The translations under genes were made by a program, and so were the position numbers. DNA of 64,000 nucleotides from Bolinopsis microptera (taxonomy: Eukaryota; Ctenophora; Tentaculata; Lobata; Bolinopsidae). The notes under the pieces were generated by a model that made no database searches, was not told the DNA's origin, and worked only from the letters and a program-made list of their open reading frames with translations. Location: positions 20,543,510 to 20,607,509 of the forward strand of contig NC_087077.1 of the NCBI RefSeq assembly GCF_026151205.1, in the 5' to 3' direction. Position 1 is the stretch's first letter; the number at the start of each line of letters is the position of its first letter. Below are positions 55,119 through 64,000 of this stretch, piece by piece.

Positions 55119-58100
55119 TTAATGCGGTAAACTGTACCCTTGAAAAAGATTTTCCCAACATCTGTTGCATGCAGCTATATCTCTAATTTCGTTCAATTCA
55201 TGCAAGTTGTCCATTTGCAAATTTCTACTATTTAAATCACTTCTTAAAACCGATAACAAGTTCATTCTAGGTCTCCCCAATCTACCAATGAATAAATTAT
55301 CTGATTCAATAGCAAAAGAGAGAGCCGTTTGGGCTGGGGTGTTCTCCATACTCCTGAGAATGTGTCCAAACATCTTCCACCGCTGGTGTTCAATACGCTT
55401 GGATAACTTTTCAACTTTGCACCTTTCATACAATGCTTTGTTGCTTATCATACCTTTAGGCCATTTGATGTTTAAAATGGACCTGAGGTGTCTACGATGG
55501 AGTGTGTCCATTTTCTCCATGGTTGCTTTCTTAGGACTCCAACTATTTGAGTTGTAAATCAATACAGATACAACTTGAGCATCATATAACCTCAGCTTTC
55601 TTTCAAGGGAAATTTTCTTACCGGACAACCATACTTTTCCAAAGTTCTTAAAAGCAATCTCAGCTAGGATTCTCCTTCTTTGAATGTCCTTCTCAGTACA
55701 GAGTAAGGAACCTAGTGACTTGTTACTTCGCCATGGTTCGTTATTAGCTAATGGCTGACCGTTTGTGTCTTTATCAGATTTTTTCGCCAGGTAGAAGGTA
55801 CTGAATTCAGTTTTACTTTCATTTACTTGGAGGTTCCAGTCTTTGAGAATCTCCTTCACTGTAGGAAGGAAAATTCTCAGTTTCTCGATGTCCTCGTCAG
55901 CAAAGTCACAATCGTCTGAATATTCCCACTCAGTTGGAAAACCTAGTTCTGATACTGGTGGGTTTGGTCTCCCAGATACAGCTCTGAGGTGGTGTAAGGC
56001 TGCTGCAAGAATAAGTGTGAATAGCTTTCCAGATAAACTGTCACCTTGAAAGGCTCCGAGTAAACTTTCAAACTCTTCCGACAGTGAGCAGTTAACACGA
56101 ACTCTAAGGAGAGTATTCGATAGAAGGTATTGAACTAAGCGAATGTCGTCCTCCGAACAACCAGCATCCTTCAAAACATTGATGATAGTGTCCCTTTTCA
56201 CGGTATCAAAAGCTCTACTCATATCAATACCCATTTTGCTAAATGTCCATTTCTTCCTCATCACAACAGATATTAGCATTCTTTGAGCCCACACAATGTC
56301 AGAGCAGCTCCTACCTCTCTTGTAAGCACTCTGCCATGGCATGGTGTAGTTGTCAATTCTACTCTCAACCCGTTTTAAGGCAATTTGAGTGAGCATCTTC
56401 CTTGATCCGTTTAACAGTGTAAGTGGTCTAAGGCTTGTGAGGGGACCTTTAGGTTTACCGGGCTTCTGTAGAGGAGTCACAATACCTTGTCCTATTGAAC
56501 TTATGTATTTGTTCCCACTAAATGACTCGTTAATTGCCTCAGCATACTTCTCAAAAGTGATTGGATGGGCGTACTTTATCAACTCATTCTGGAGATTATC
56601 TGGACCACTGGCACGGTTTGATTTGAGTTTACTTGCAGCAAGTTCAACTTCAACTGGTGTAATGGGGTTATCAAGTGGTTTTGGATCGCAGGTAAAAGGT
56701 TGCAGGCCAGCTTCAACTCCTTCTGTTAGTTGTTTTTCGAAGAAAGATTTCGCTGTGTTTGCTTTCCCTAAATCAGTACCAATAGGGTTGTTGTTGATAT
56801 CATTGACCACTATGTTACCCGACTTTTTTATTCCAGCTAAAGATCTTGAAGCTTCAAACATCTTTCTAGCATCGTCAGTGTTATTTATTTCTTCTGCTAG
56901 AGCGTCAGCCTTCATGTTATTTATTTGCACAAGTCTCTTAGAAATGCTATTCTGAATCTTTCTTACTGCTCTCCTATCTCCACTAACATCACTACCATTT
57001 GGGGCTGATTTGATCTTTAGAGTCTGATCACGCTTTTTAGCAACTAATGAAGCTACTGTTAGATCACTGGAGAAATTTTGTTTAGAGGATTTCCCTTTCA
57101 GGGGTACAGTTTCTTCAGCACACGCACGTATGTCACTAAAAAGTTCATTCATTTTCTCATTTGGGTCATCTGGATAAGTTTTACCCGATAACCTTTCAGC
57201 AATCGCACTTTGATATTTCTGTCTGAGTTCTTTATCCCTGTAGAGAGTTGAACAGTCAAACTGAGTGCTATCTGATTTTTTGGTTTTGTGAATGAGAACA
57301 TGATTTTTCAGCGTTAATCGAGTTACAACAGGTTTGTGATCAGATCGTAACTCAGCGCCTCCGTATGATCTGCTGTCCTTTATTAAAACCGTAGACCTCC
57401 TCCTGCAAAGCACATAGTCAAGTTGAGCGTATATAGGAGTATTTCTCTTAGTCCTGTGTTCACCAGTCCAAGTTAGTTTGTGCCTACTTGGATGATCAAA
57501 CAAAGTATTGCATGCTGTTAGGTCTTCTTTAACCATAAATTCAAGCAAATGCTCCCCATTTTCATTTCTAGTCCCAATACCATGTCTACCTATCAAACCT
57601 TCCAGACCTAATTGTTCATCAACCCTAGTTCGTTTACCCAGCTTTGAGTTAAAATCTCCGCAGTGGAACATTTCCCATTTTGATGGAGTAGATGATACAT
57701 TGTGTAAATCTCTATAGAACTGAGACAGTTTGTCAGGCTGTTGTTGAGCACGAAGAGATGTGAGACCATAACTGTTGATGATTCTGAAATTCTTATTACT
57801 ACCACCCTTGAGAGGAAAACAAAAATCAATATACCCAACTCTATCAGAGATCTGTTTGAAAGTTGTGATGAAAGGTTGCAGTTTAGGGCTAATAACAAAT
57901 CCAATACCCCCATGACATTGTTCTTTCTGATCAAAAATTAACAGTCTGTAGTTGTTGTGAAGTATGATATCCACCTGATTAATGCACTTAGTTTCTTGTA
58001 GTCCCACAATGTCCATACCGTACCTTTTGCAGTCATTACCCAGTAACTCCCTCTTTAAAAGTCGTTCAGACCGAGTTTTATCATTAACCGCAGTGTCTGG

Positions 58101-58202
58101 ACTACCCAAGCCCCTAACATTCCAAGAACAAACAGCGAAAACAAATAGCACAGCACACAGTGTTGATCCCATCTTGATTTTGGGCGTAGACTCTCCAGCC
58201 AT
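55119..58202 (-). CDS. intact LINE ORF: APE endonuclease + reverse transcriptase
   Basis: One uninterrupted frame of 1,027 aa. Residues 25-300 are an AP-type endonuclease: N28 (SWNVRG), E70 (QETK), D183 and N185 (GDFN), and S287-D288-H289. Residues about 520-850 are the reverse transcriptase: a LKSNRASGPD block, RPLTLLNGSRK, GIDMSRAFDTV, GAFQGDSLSG and the catalytic Y761-S-D763-D764. A thumb/C-terminal part follows (LYDAQVVSVLIYNSNSW; ...RHLRSILNIKW...; RRGRPR-like GRLGRPRMN). The endonuclease nicks target DNA and the RT primes from the nick. The N-terminus has a hydrophobic run (about 14-25) immediately before the endonuclease. No ORF1 was found. The clade (RTE/Proto-like versus other) is not settled. 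The lack of any stop suggests recent activity. Confidence 0.93.
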   Translation of the reverse strand: MAGESTPKIKMGSTLCAVLFVFAVCSWNVRGLGSPDTAVNDKTRSERLLKRELLGNDCKRYGMDIVGLQETKCINQVDIILHNNYRLLIFDQKEQCHGGIGFVISPKLQPFITTFKQISDRVGYIDFCFPLKGGSNKNFRIINSYGLTSLRAQQQPDKLSQFYRDLHNVSSTPSKWEMFHCGDFNSKLGKRTRVDEQLGLEGLIGRHGIGTRNENGEHLLEFMVKEDLTACNTLFDHPSRHKLTWTGEHRTKRNTPIYAQLDYVLCRRRSTVLIKDSRSYGGAELRSDHKPVVTRLTLKNHVLIHKTKKSDSTQFDCSTLYRDKELRQKYQSAIAERLSGKTYPDDPNEKMNELFSDIRACAEETVPLKGKSSKQNFSSDLTVASLVAKKRDQTLKIKSAPNGSDVSGDRRAVRKIQNSISKRLVQINNMKADALAEEINNTDDARKMFEASRSLAGIKKSGNIVVNDINNNPIGTDLGKANTAKSFFEKQLTEGVEAGLQPFTCDPKPLDNPITPVEVELAASKLKSNRASGPDNLQNELIKYAHPITFEKYAEAINESFSGNKYISSIGQGIVTPLQKPGKPKGPLTSLRPLTLLNGSRKMLTQIALKRVESRIDNYTMPWQSAYKRGRSCSDIVWAQRMLISVVMRKKWTFSKMGIDMSRAFDTVKRDTIINVLKDAGCSEDDIRLVQYLLSNTLLRVRVNCSLSEEFESLLGAFQGDSLSGKLFTLILAAALHHLRAVSGRPNPPVSELGFPTEWEYSDDCDFADEDIEKLRIFLPTVKEILKDWNLQVNESKTEFSTFYLAKKSDKDTNGQPLANNEPWRSNKSLGSLLCTEKDIQRRRILAEIAFKNFGKVWLSGKKISLERKLRLYDAQVVSVLIYNSNSWSPKKATMEKMDTLHRRHLRSILNIKWPKGMISNKALYERCKVEKLSKRIEHQRWKMFGHILRSMENTPAQTALSFAIESDNLFIGRLGRPRMNLLSVLRSDLNSRNLQMDNLHELNEIRDIAACNRCWENLFQGYSLPH

Positions 58203-59635
58203 AGCTGTATGTGGGTCGTCACTCCTACATTCTACCTATTTTATACATATTTTATAATTGTCTTTGGAGTTGGAGGTTCTACTGTAAGTTTATAACGAAT
58301 TTGGAGATGCTGTGGTATTTCTGAACTACAGAATAATTTTAGAATGCGATATTATTGAAAATGGAAAGTTCATTTCACAGTTTTTGAAATTTCAAAATGA
58401 AGTGAAGCATTTTTTGAAACTGTTTTTACTTTTCACAAGTCCACCCCTACATTAACTCCTGTGCACAATTAACAGTTTGACAGTCCCGAGCCCCGAGCGC
58501 ACGCGCATGAGATTACTCAGTAACCATGGTAACGCATGATATTACTGACCCATTCCATTTCCCGTACAAAGGTTACAAAACACAATTAGCATGCTCATTG
58601 CTGGCCCGTAATAAGATTTGATTTGACTCAGACTTATCTAATCCACTCAACAACGTTTATCTGTACTATTCGGGACTGATTCTGTAGTATCGGCCACGTG
58701 ACCAGTGTGTATCAGTCCCGTGACCCGTGTAGTATCACATATGGGTTAGCTCACGTGATCCCGGCTCATTTCCTCCCGGAGTTACTTGTGGCACAGCTTA
58801 CAGTTTATCAGCTGGGGCTCACTTTACAGGTCCCTGCTGGGGCTCACTTTACAGGTCCCTGCGATTTATCAACGCAGTGAAATTAGCCCTAATACAAATT
58901 ATATCAACGCGCTGTTTCGGTACGTTTCCTGATTGGAGGAGTGGAGTCACGTGGTATGTTTGCTGGCTTCTGATTGGTCAGTTTGCTTGATTGGATTACC
59001 AGAAGAGCTCTGCGCCAATTCAAATAATTAAATTAGCTGATATGGTGTGGGAGACCATGAGCTATATTGCGTATAGCTGCATTTGTCATGCTTATTTTCT
59101 TATCGCACAACCTTTCTTGATTGATTTGCAGCGGTCAACAAATACGTTTCAACCGGAATAGTCAAACAATGAGGTACAATGACTATGAGTTATTCAGAAA
59201 TTTCACGAGTCGCTTTTGTGAAAATTTACTTTTGTGAACATTTCGACCGTCGTGAAAATTTTAATATTTTTTGTCTGTTTAGTTGATTGAATTTCAAAAT
59301 ACAGTTTAACCTCACGACCATCAAACATTTAGGACATTTTGTTGAGGATACAAATAAATATGTACAAATGAATAGGTAAAAATTTAGTGCAGTCTTCAAT
59401 GAGAGTAAAACTGGTCGTTAAGGAGTTATGTAATTATTTTATCGTTTGAATTATAATCTGTAACGTTAAAATACTTTGCCAACTTGCTCCTTGTAAGATG
59501 CTTAGTTAAGTTATTGTGCTAAGTTAAGCTATATAGTACGTGATCGGATACTTTTCCGTATTAATCCAACAATTATTACTTTTTATTTTCACAATAAAAT
59601 CGAATCTAATCTCATCGAATAAGCGCCGCGCGCTC
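58203..59635. other. LINE 5' flank and intergenic stretch
   Basis: Contains GTAACCATGGTAAC at 58520-58533 and a 27-bp tandem duplication ('gctggggctcactttacaggtccct', about 58810-58861). No recognised gene; a candidate LINE promoter could not be identified. Confidence 0.4.
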
Positions 59636-62600
59636 GTTCTTCAACCAGCCCTCTCCCCGAGTAGTTCCCAACAAGCCCTCTCCCCGAGTAGTTCCAAACC
59701 AGCCCTCTCCCCGAGTAGTTCCCAACCAGCCCTCTCCCCGAGTAGTTCCCAACCAGCCCTCTCCCCAAGTAGTTCCCAACCAGCCCTCTCCCCGAGTAGT
59801 TCCCAACCAGCCCTCTCCCCGAGTAGTTCCCAACCAGCCCTCTCCCCGAGTAGTTCCCAACCAGCCCTCTCCCCGAGTAGTTCCCAACCAGCCCTCTCCC
59901 CGAGTAGTTCCCAACCAGCCCTCTCCCCGAGTAGTTCCCAACCAGCCCTCTCCCCGAGTAGTTCCCAACCAGCCCTCTCCTAGAGTAGTTCCCAACCAGC
60001 CCTCTCCCCGAGTAGTTCCCAACCAGCCCTCTCCCCGAGTAGTTCCCAACCAGCCCTCTCCCCGAGTAGTTCCCAACCAGCCCTCTCCCCGAGTAGTTCC
60101 CAACCAGCCCTCTCCCCGAGTAGCCCCCAACCAGCCCTCTCCCCGAGTAGTTCCCAACCAGCCCTCTCCCCGAGTAGTTCCCAACCAGTCCTCTCCCCGA
60201 GTAGTTCCCAACCAGCCCTCTCCCCGAGTAGTTCCCAACCAGCCCTCTCCCCGAGTAGTTCCTAACCAGCCCTCTCCCCGAGTAGTTCCCAACCAGCCCT
60301 CTCCCCGAGTAGTTCCCAACCAGCCCTCTCCCCGAGTAGTTCCCAACCAGCCCTCTCCCCGAGTAGTTCCCAACCAGCCCTCTCCCCAAGTAGTTCCCAA
60401 CCAGCCCTCTCCCCGAGTAGTTCCCAACCAGCCCTCTCCCCGAGTAGTTCCCAACCAGCCCTCTCCCCGAGTAGTTCCCAACCAGCCCTCTCCCCGAGTA
60501 GTTCCCAACCAGCCCTCTCCCCGAGTAGTTCCCAACCAGCCCTCTCCCCGAGTAGTTCCCAACCAGCCCTCTCCCCGAGTAGTTCCCAACCAGCCCTCTC
60601 CTAGAGTAGTTCCCAACCAGCCCTCTCCCCGAGTAGTTCCCAACCAGCCCTCTCCCCGAGTAGTTCCCAACCAGCCCTCTCCCCGAGTAGTTCCCAACCA
60701 GCCCTCTCCCCGAGTAGTTCCCAACCAGCCCTCTCCCCGAGTAGCCCCCAACCAGCCCTCTCCCCGAGTAGTTCCCAACCAGCCCTCTCCCCGAGTAGTT
60801 CCCAACCAGTCCTCTCCCCGAGTAGTTCCCAACCAGCCCTCTCCCCGAGTAGTTCCCAACCAGCCCTCTCCCCGAGTAGTTCCTAACCAGCCCTCTCCCC
60901 GAGTAGTTCCCAACCAGCCCTCTCCCCGAGTAGTTCCCAACCAGCCCTCTCCCCGAGTAGTTCCCAACCAGCCCTCTCCCCGAGTAGTTCCCAACCAGCC
61001 CTCTCCCCGAGTAGTTCCCAACCAGCCCTCTCCCCGAGTAGTTCCCAACCAGCCCTCTCCCCGAGTAGTTCCCAACCAGCCCTCTCCCCGAGTAGTTCCC
61101 AACCAGCCCTCTCCCCGAGTAGTTCCCAACCAGCCCTCTTCCCGAGTAGTTCCCAACCAGCCCTCTCCCCGAGTAGTTCCCAACCAGCCCTCTCCCCGAG
61201 TAGTTCCCAACCAGCCCTCTCCCCGAGTAGTTCCCAACCAGCCCTCTCCCCGAGTAGTTCCCAACCAGCCGTCTCCCTGAGTAGTTCCCAACCAGCCCTC
61301 TCCCCGAGTAGTTCCCAACCAACCCTCTTCCCGAGTAGTTCCCAACCAGCCCTCTCCCTGAGTAGTTCCCAATCAGCCCTCTCCCCGAGTAGTTCCCAAC
61401 CAGCCCTCTCCCCGAGTAGTTCCCAACCAGCCCTCTCCCCGAGTAGTTCCCAACCAGCCCTCTCCCCGAGTAGTTCCCAACCAGCCCTCTTCCCGAGTAG
61501 TTCCCAACCAGCCCTCTCCCTGAGTAGTTCCCAATCAGCCCTCTCCCAGAGTAGTTCCCAACCAGCCCTCTCCCTGAGTAGTTCCCAACCAGCCCTCTCC
61601 CCGAGTAGTTCCCAACCAGCCCTCTCCCTGAGTAGTTCCCAACCAACCCTCACCCCGAGTAGTTCCCAACCAGCCCTCTCCCCGAGTAGTTCCCAACCAG
61701 CCCTCTCCCCGAATAGTTCCCAACCAACCCTCTCCCTGAGTAGTTCCCAACCAGCCCTCTCCCCGAGTAGTTCCCAACCAGCCCTCTCCCCGAGTAATTC
61801 CCAACCAGCCCTCTCCCCGAGTAGTTCCCAACCAGCCCTCTCCCCGAGTAGTTCCCAACCAGCCCTCTCCCCGAGTAGTTCCCAGCCAGCCCTCTCCCTG
61901 AGTAGTTCCCAACCAGCCCTCTCCCCGAGTAGTTCCCAACCAGCCCTCTCCCCGAGTAGTTCCCAACCAGCCCTCTCCCCGAGTAGTTCCCAACCAGCCC
62001 TCTCCCCGAGTAGTTCCCAACCAGCCCTCTCCCCGAGTAGTTCCCACCAGCCCTCTCCCCGAGTAGTTCCTAACCAGCCCTCTCCCCGAGTAGTTCCCAA
62101 CCAGCCCTCTCCCCGAGTAGTTCCCAACCAGCCCTCTCCCCGAGTAGTTCCCAACCAGCCCTCTCCCCGAGTAGTTCCCACCAGCCCTCTCCCCGAGTAG
62201 TTCCTAACCAGCCCTCTCCCCGAGTAGTTCCTAACCAGCCCTCTCCCCGAGTAGTTCCCAACCAGCCCTCTCCCCGAGTAGTTCCCAACCAGCCCTCTCC
62301 CCGAGTAGTTCCCACCAGCCCTCTCCCCGAGTAGTTCCTAACCAGCCCTCTCCCCGAGTAGTTCCTAACCAGCCCTCTCCCCGAGTAGTTCCCAACCAGC
62401 CCTCTCCCCGAGTAGTTCCCAACCAGCCCTCTCCCCGAGTAGTTCCCACCAGCCCTCTCCCCGAGTAGTTCCTAACCAGCCCTCTCCCCGAGTAGTTCCC
62501 AACCAGCCCTCTCCCCGAGTAGTTCCCAACCAGCCCTCTCCCCGAGTAGTTCCCAACCAGCCCTCTCCCCGAGTAGTTCCCAACCAGCCCTCTCCCCGAG

Positions 62601-62815
62601 TAGTTCCCACCAGCCCTCTCCCCGAGTAGTTCCCAACCAGCCCTCTCCCCGAGTAGTTCCCAACCAGCCCTCTCCCCGAGTAGTTCCCAACCAGCCCTCT
62701 CCCCGAGTAGTTCCCAACCAGCCCTCTCCCCGAGTAGTTTCCAACCAGCCCTCTCCCCGAGTAGTTCCCAACCAGCCCTCTCCCCGAGTAGTTCCCAACC
62801 AGCCCTCTCCCCAGC
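59636..62815. repeat. 27-bp minisatellite (~117 units) with higher-order structure
   Basis: The unit is CCAGCCCTCTCCCCGAGTAG-TTCCCAA. Because 27 is a multiple of 3 and the unit has few stop triplets, long frames are open in three minus-strand frames and one plus frame over hundreds of codons (9-residue repeats such as GNYSGRGLV). Variants recur at exactly 621 bp (23 units): 59981/60602, 60123/60744 and 60260/60881. A second order of 134 bp occurs at 62041, 62175, 62309 and 62443. The array is a satellite, not a demonstrated gene. Confidence 0.95.
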
Positions 62816-62842
62816 TGGTTAAGTGCTGGGGAGAGGGCTGGT
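62798..62842. repeat. terminal hairpin of the 27-bp array
   Basis: ACCAGCCCTCTCCCCAGC (62798-62815) is perfectly inverted at 62825-62842 around a 9-base loop. The last partial satellite unit is thus followed by an inverted copy of itself. Confidence 0.9.
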
Positions 62843-63625
62843 GAGTAGATCTGTTAAGGAGATCACCAACAACCAGCCCGGTCATCGCACCTTCATAGAG
62901 TTAGACGGGTTCCTTCTAGTAATCCTAATGCCTGACAATAACATTGTCTCTAAGTGGCTTATTGTGTTGCAAGGATTTATACTGCATTAAGTAATTATTG
63001 TTGCTTTCTAAATCAATTAGCGTATTTATATAACAATAAAATTATTCCATCTTGTCTACAGCTTGACTCAACGTGTTCGCTTTATTAGATTAGGTCGCTT
63101 AGTCAGAGCTCTGTTAATTTCAGCCCTTGTTTTACTTAACCCCTACTAGTAATAGCTGTTTTACGCGTTTATAGGCACTCAACGCGTAATCTTATATTAG
63201 TTATTACCTTATTAATTTACCGAGAAAACATGCACACATATCAACTGTTCTGTTTTCCTTGAAATTTACTTATTTGCGTAGAAAACGTTAAGATTTGAGT
63301 GTCAAAAAGGAATTTGTTTGGGACTAAATTTATTTGTTCGTGCCTGCCCACGTCATATTGTACTCCGACTGGATCTTCCTCAAACATACAATTCAAATGA
63401 TAGAAAATGGTTTAATGATTTGTTAATTTTATCTGTTAATTCTTATATATATTCACATCGTAACGCTCTTATTTACATTTTTAGTATCGGATAACACTGC
63501 AATCACTGAGCCAAAGAACATGTTCTGTGGATTATCACCAGGTAACTACTACTTCTAAGAAACTATCACTAAGTGTTACCATGGAAACTATCACTGTAAC
63601 CAACTATCACACATAAACCACCTCA
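62843..63625. other. intergenic stretch, nothing recognised
   Basis: AT-rich, no domain-bearing ORF. One X-box-like GTTACCATGGAAAC lies at 63575-63588. Confidence 0.4.
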
Positions 63626-63828
63626 TTTTTATAAATCATAAATAATGTTCCACAGAACTCTAACGTTCTGAGTTCTTATTAGTAACCACCATTTTTATAA
63701 ATCATGAATAATGTTCCACAGAACTCTAACGTTCTGAGTTCTTATTAGTAACCACCACTTTTATAAATCATAAATAATGTTCCACAGAACTCTATAAGTA
63801 ACGTTCTGAGTTCTTATTAATAACCATA
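63626..63828. repeat. 66-bp tandem triplicate
   Basis: Three copies, the last with a short insertion (ctataagtaacg). Each contains the inverted pair AGAACTC...GAGTTCT. Confidence 0.9.
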
Positions 63829-64000
63829 GTATTTATTGAAGATTTCAGCCCTTTAACTCCATCTAATTCGTATATTAAACCACTTACCAGTAACAGGATT
63901 AGTAACATACAGCTAGCTCCCTTATTTGGGTCACTTCCTCTATATCTAACTTATGCTAGGTCTAAGTTAAACAGCTGGGGAAACTTTATTAAAGTATGAA
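63829..64000. other. right edge, nothing recognised
   Basis: AT-rich; no feature supported. Confidence 0.4.

Noticed and set aside
59589-61646. 685-residue glycine/arginine repeat protein on the minus strand
   Set aside because: It is an automatic result of a 27-bp unit with no stops. Equivalent frames are open in parallel on the same DNA, and 26-bp units break the frame.

Overview
The window is nuclear DNA of an animal, most likely an invertebrate. It is AT-rich, has no operons or ribosome-binding sites, and contains one single-exon rhodopsin-type GPCR. The rest is minisatellites and mobile elements: a Ty3/gypsy LTR element, APE-type and CR1/Jockey-type LINEs, a Penelope-like relic, Polinton-like termini, MITEs and tRNA-derived SINE heads. 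This mix fits a cnidarian or another early-branching or lophotrochozoan animal, but the sequence alone does not fix the phylum.

Layout. 1-0.89 kb: 35-bp minisatellite, then a possible short exon. 1.88-2.82 kb: 7TM receptor (minus). 3.4-4.9 kb: low-complexity tracts and a tRNA-like SINE head. 4.98-8.68 kb: fold-back inverted repeat with arms of about 1.4 kb, followed by a 414-bp MITE. 9.4-19.24 kb: a 46-bp minisatellite holding a four-level nest. A truncated CR1/Jockey-type LINE lies in the satellite. A Polinton-like element (5'-AG ends, 6-bp TSD TCGGGA, 1,299-bp TIRs) lies in the LINE. A 4.1-kb element with terminal direct repeats lies in one TIR and encodes a fused AlkB-like dioxygenase and SGNH hydrolase. 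21-22.2 kb: 42-bp minisatellite. 25.2-26.8 kb: diverged tandem duplication with a tRNA-derived SINE head in each copy. 32.2-33.2 kb: decayed LINE RT. 33.7-38.5 kb: Penelope-like RT relic (minus) between direct repeats, one of which carries a hAT-type MITE.

41.7-53.3 kb: a 44-bp minisatellite split by a Ty3/gypsy element (43592-51905, TSD ATTA) with nearly whole RT, RNase H and integrase but a broken gag; a 151-bp MITE sits in its 3' LTR. 53.4-55.0 kb: 25-bp and 40-bp minisatellites. 55.1-58.2 kb: intact 1,027-aa APE-RT LINE ORF (minus). 59.6-62.8 kb: 27-bp minisatellite open in several frames, ending in a hairpin. The last kilobase is mostly unremarkable apart from a 66-bp triplicate.

Two themes link the regions. 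Several unrelated minisatellites contain the same RFX X-box-type palindrome (GTTACCATGGTAAC and variants). Mobile elements repeatedly sit inside minisatellites or inside each other, so insertion order can be read from target-site duplications. Between about 25 and 46 kb, paired copies differ mainly by single-base indels, which suggests poor long-read consensus; frameshifts there should be read with caution.
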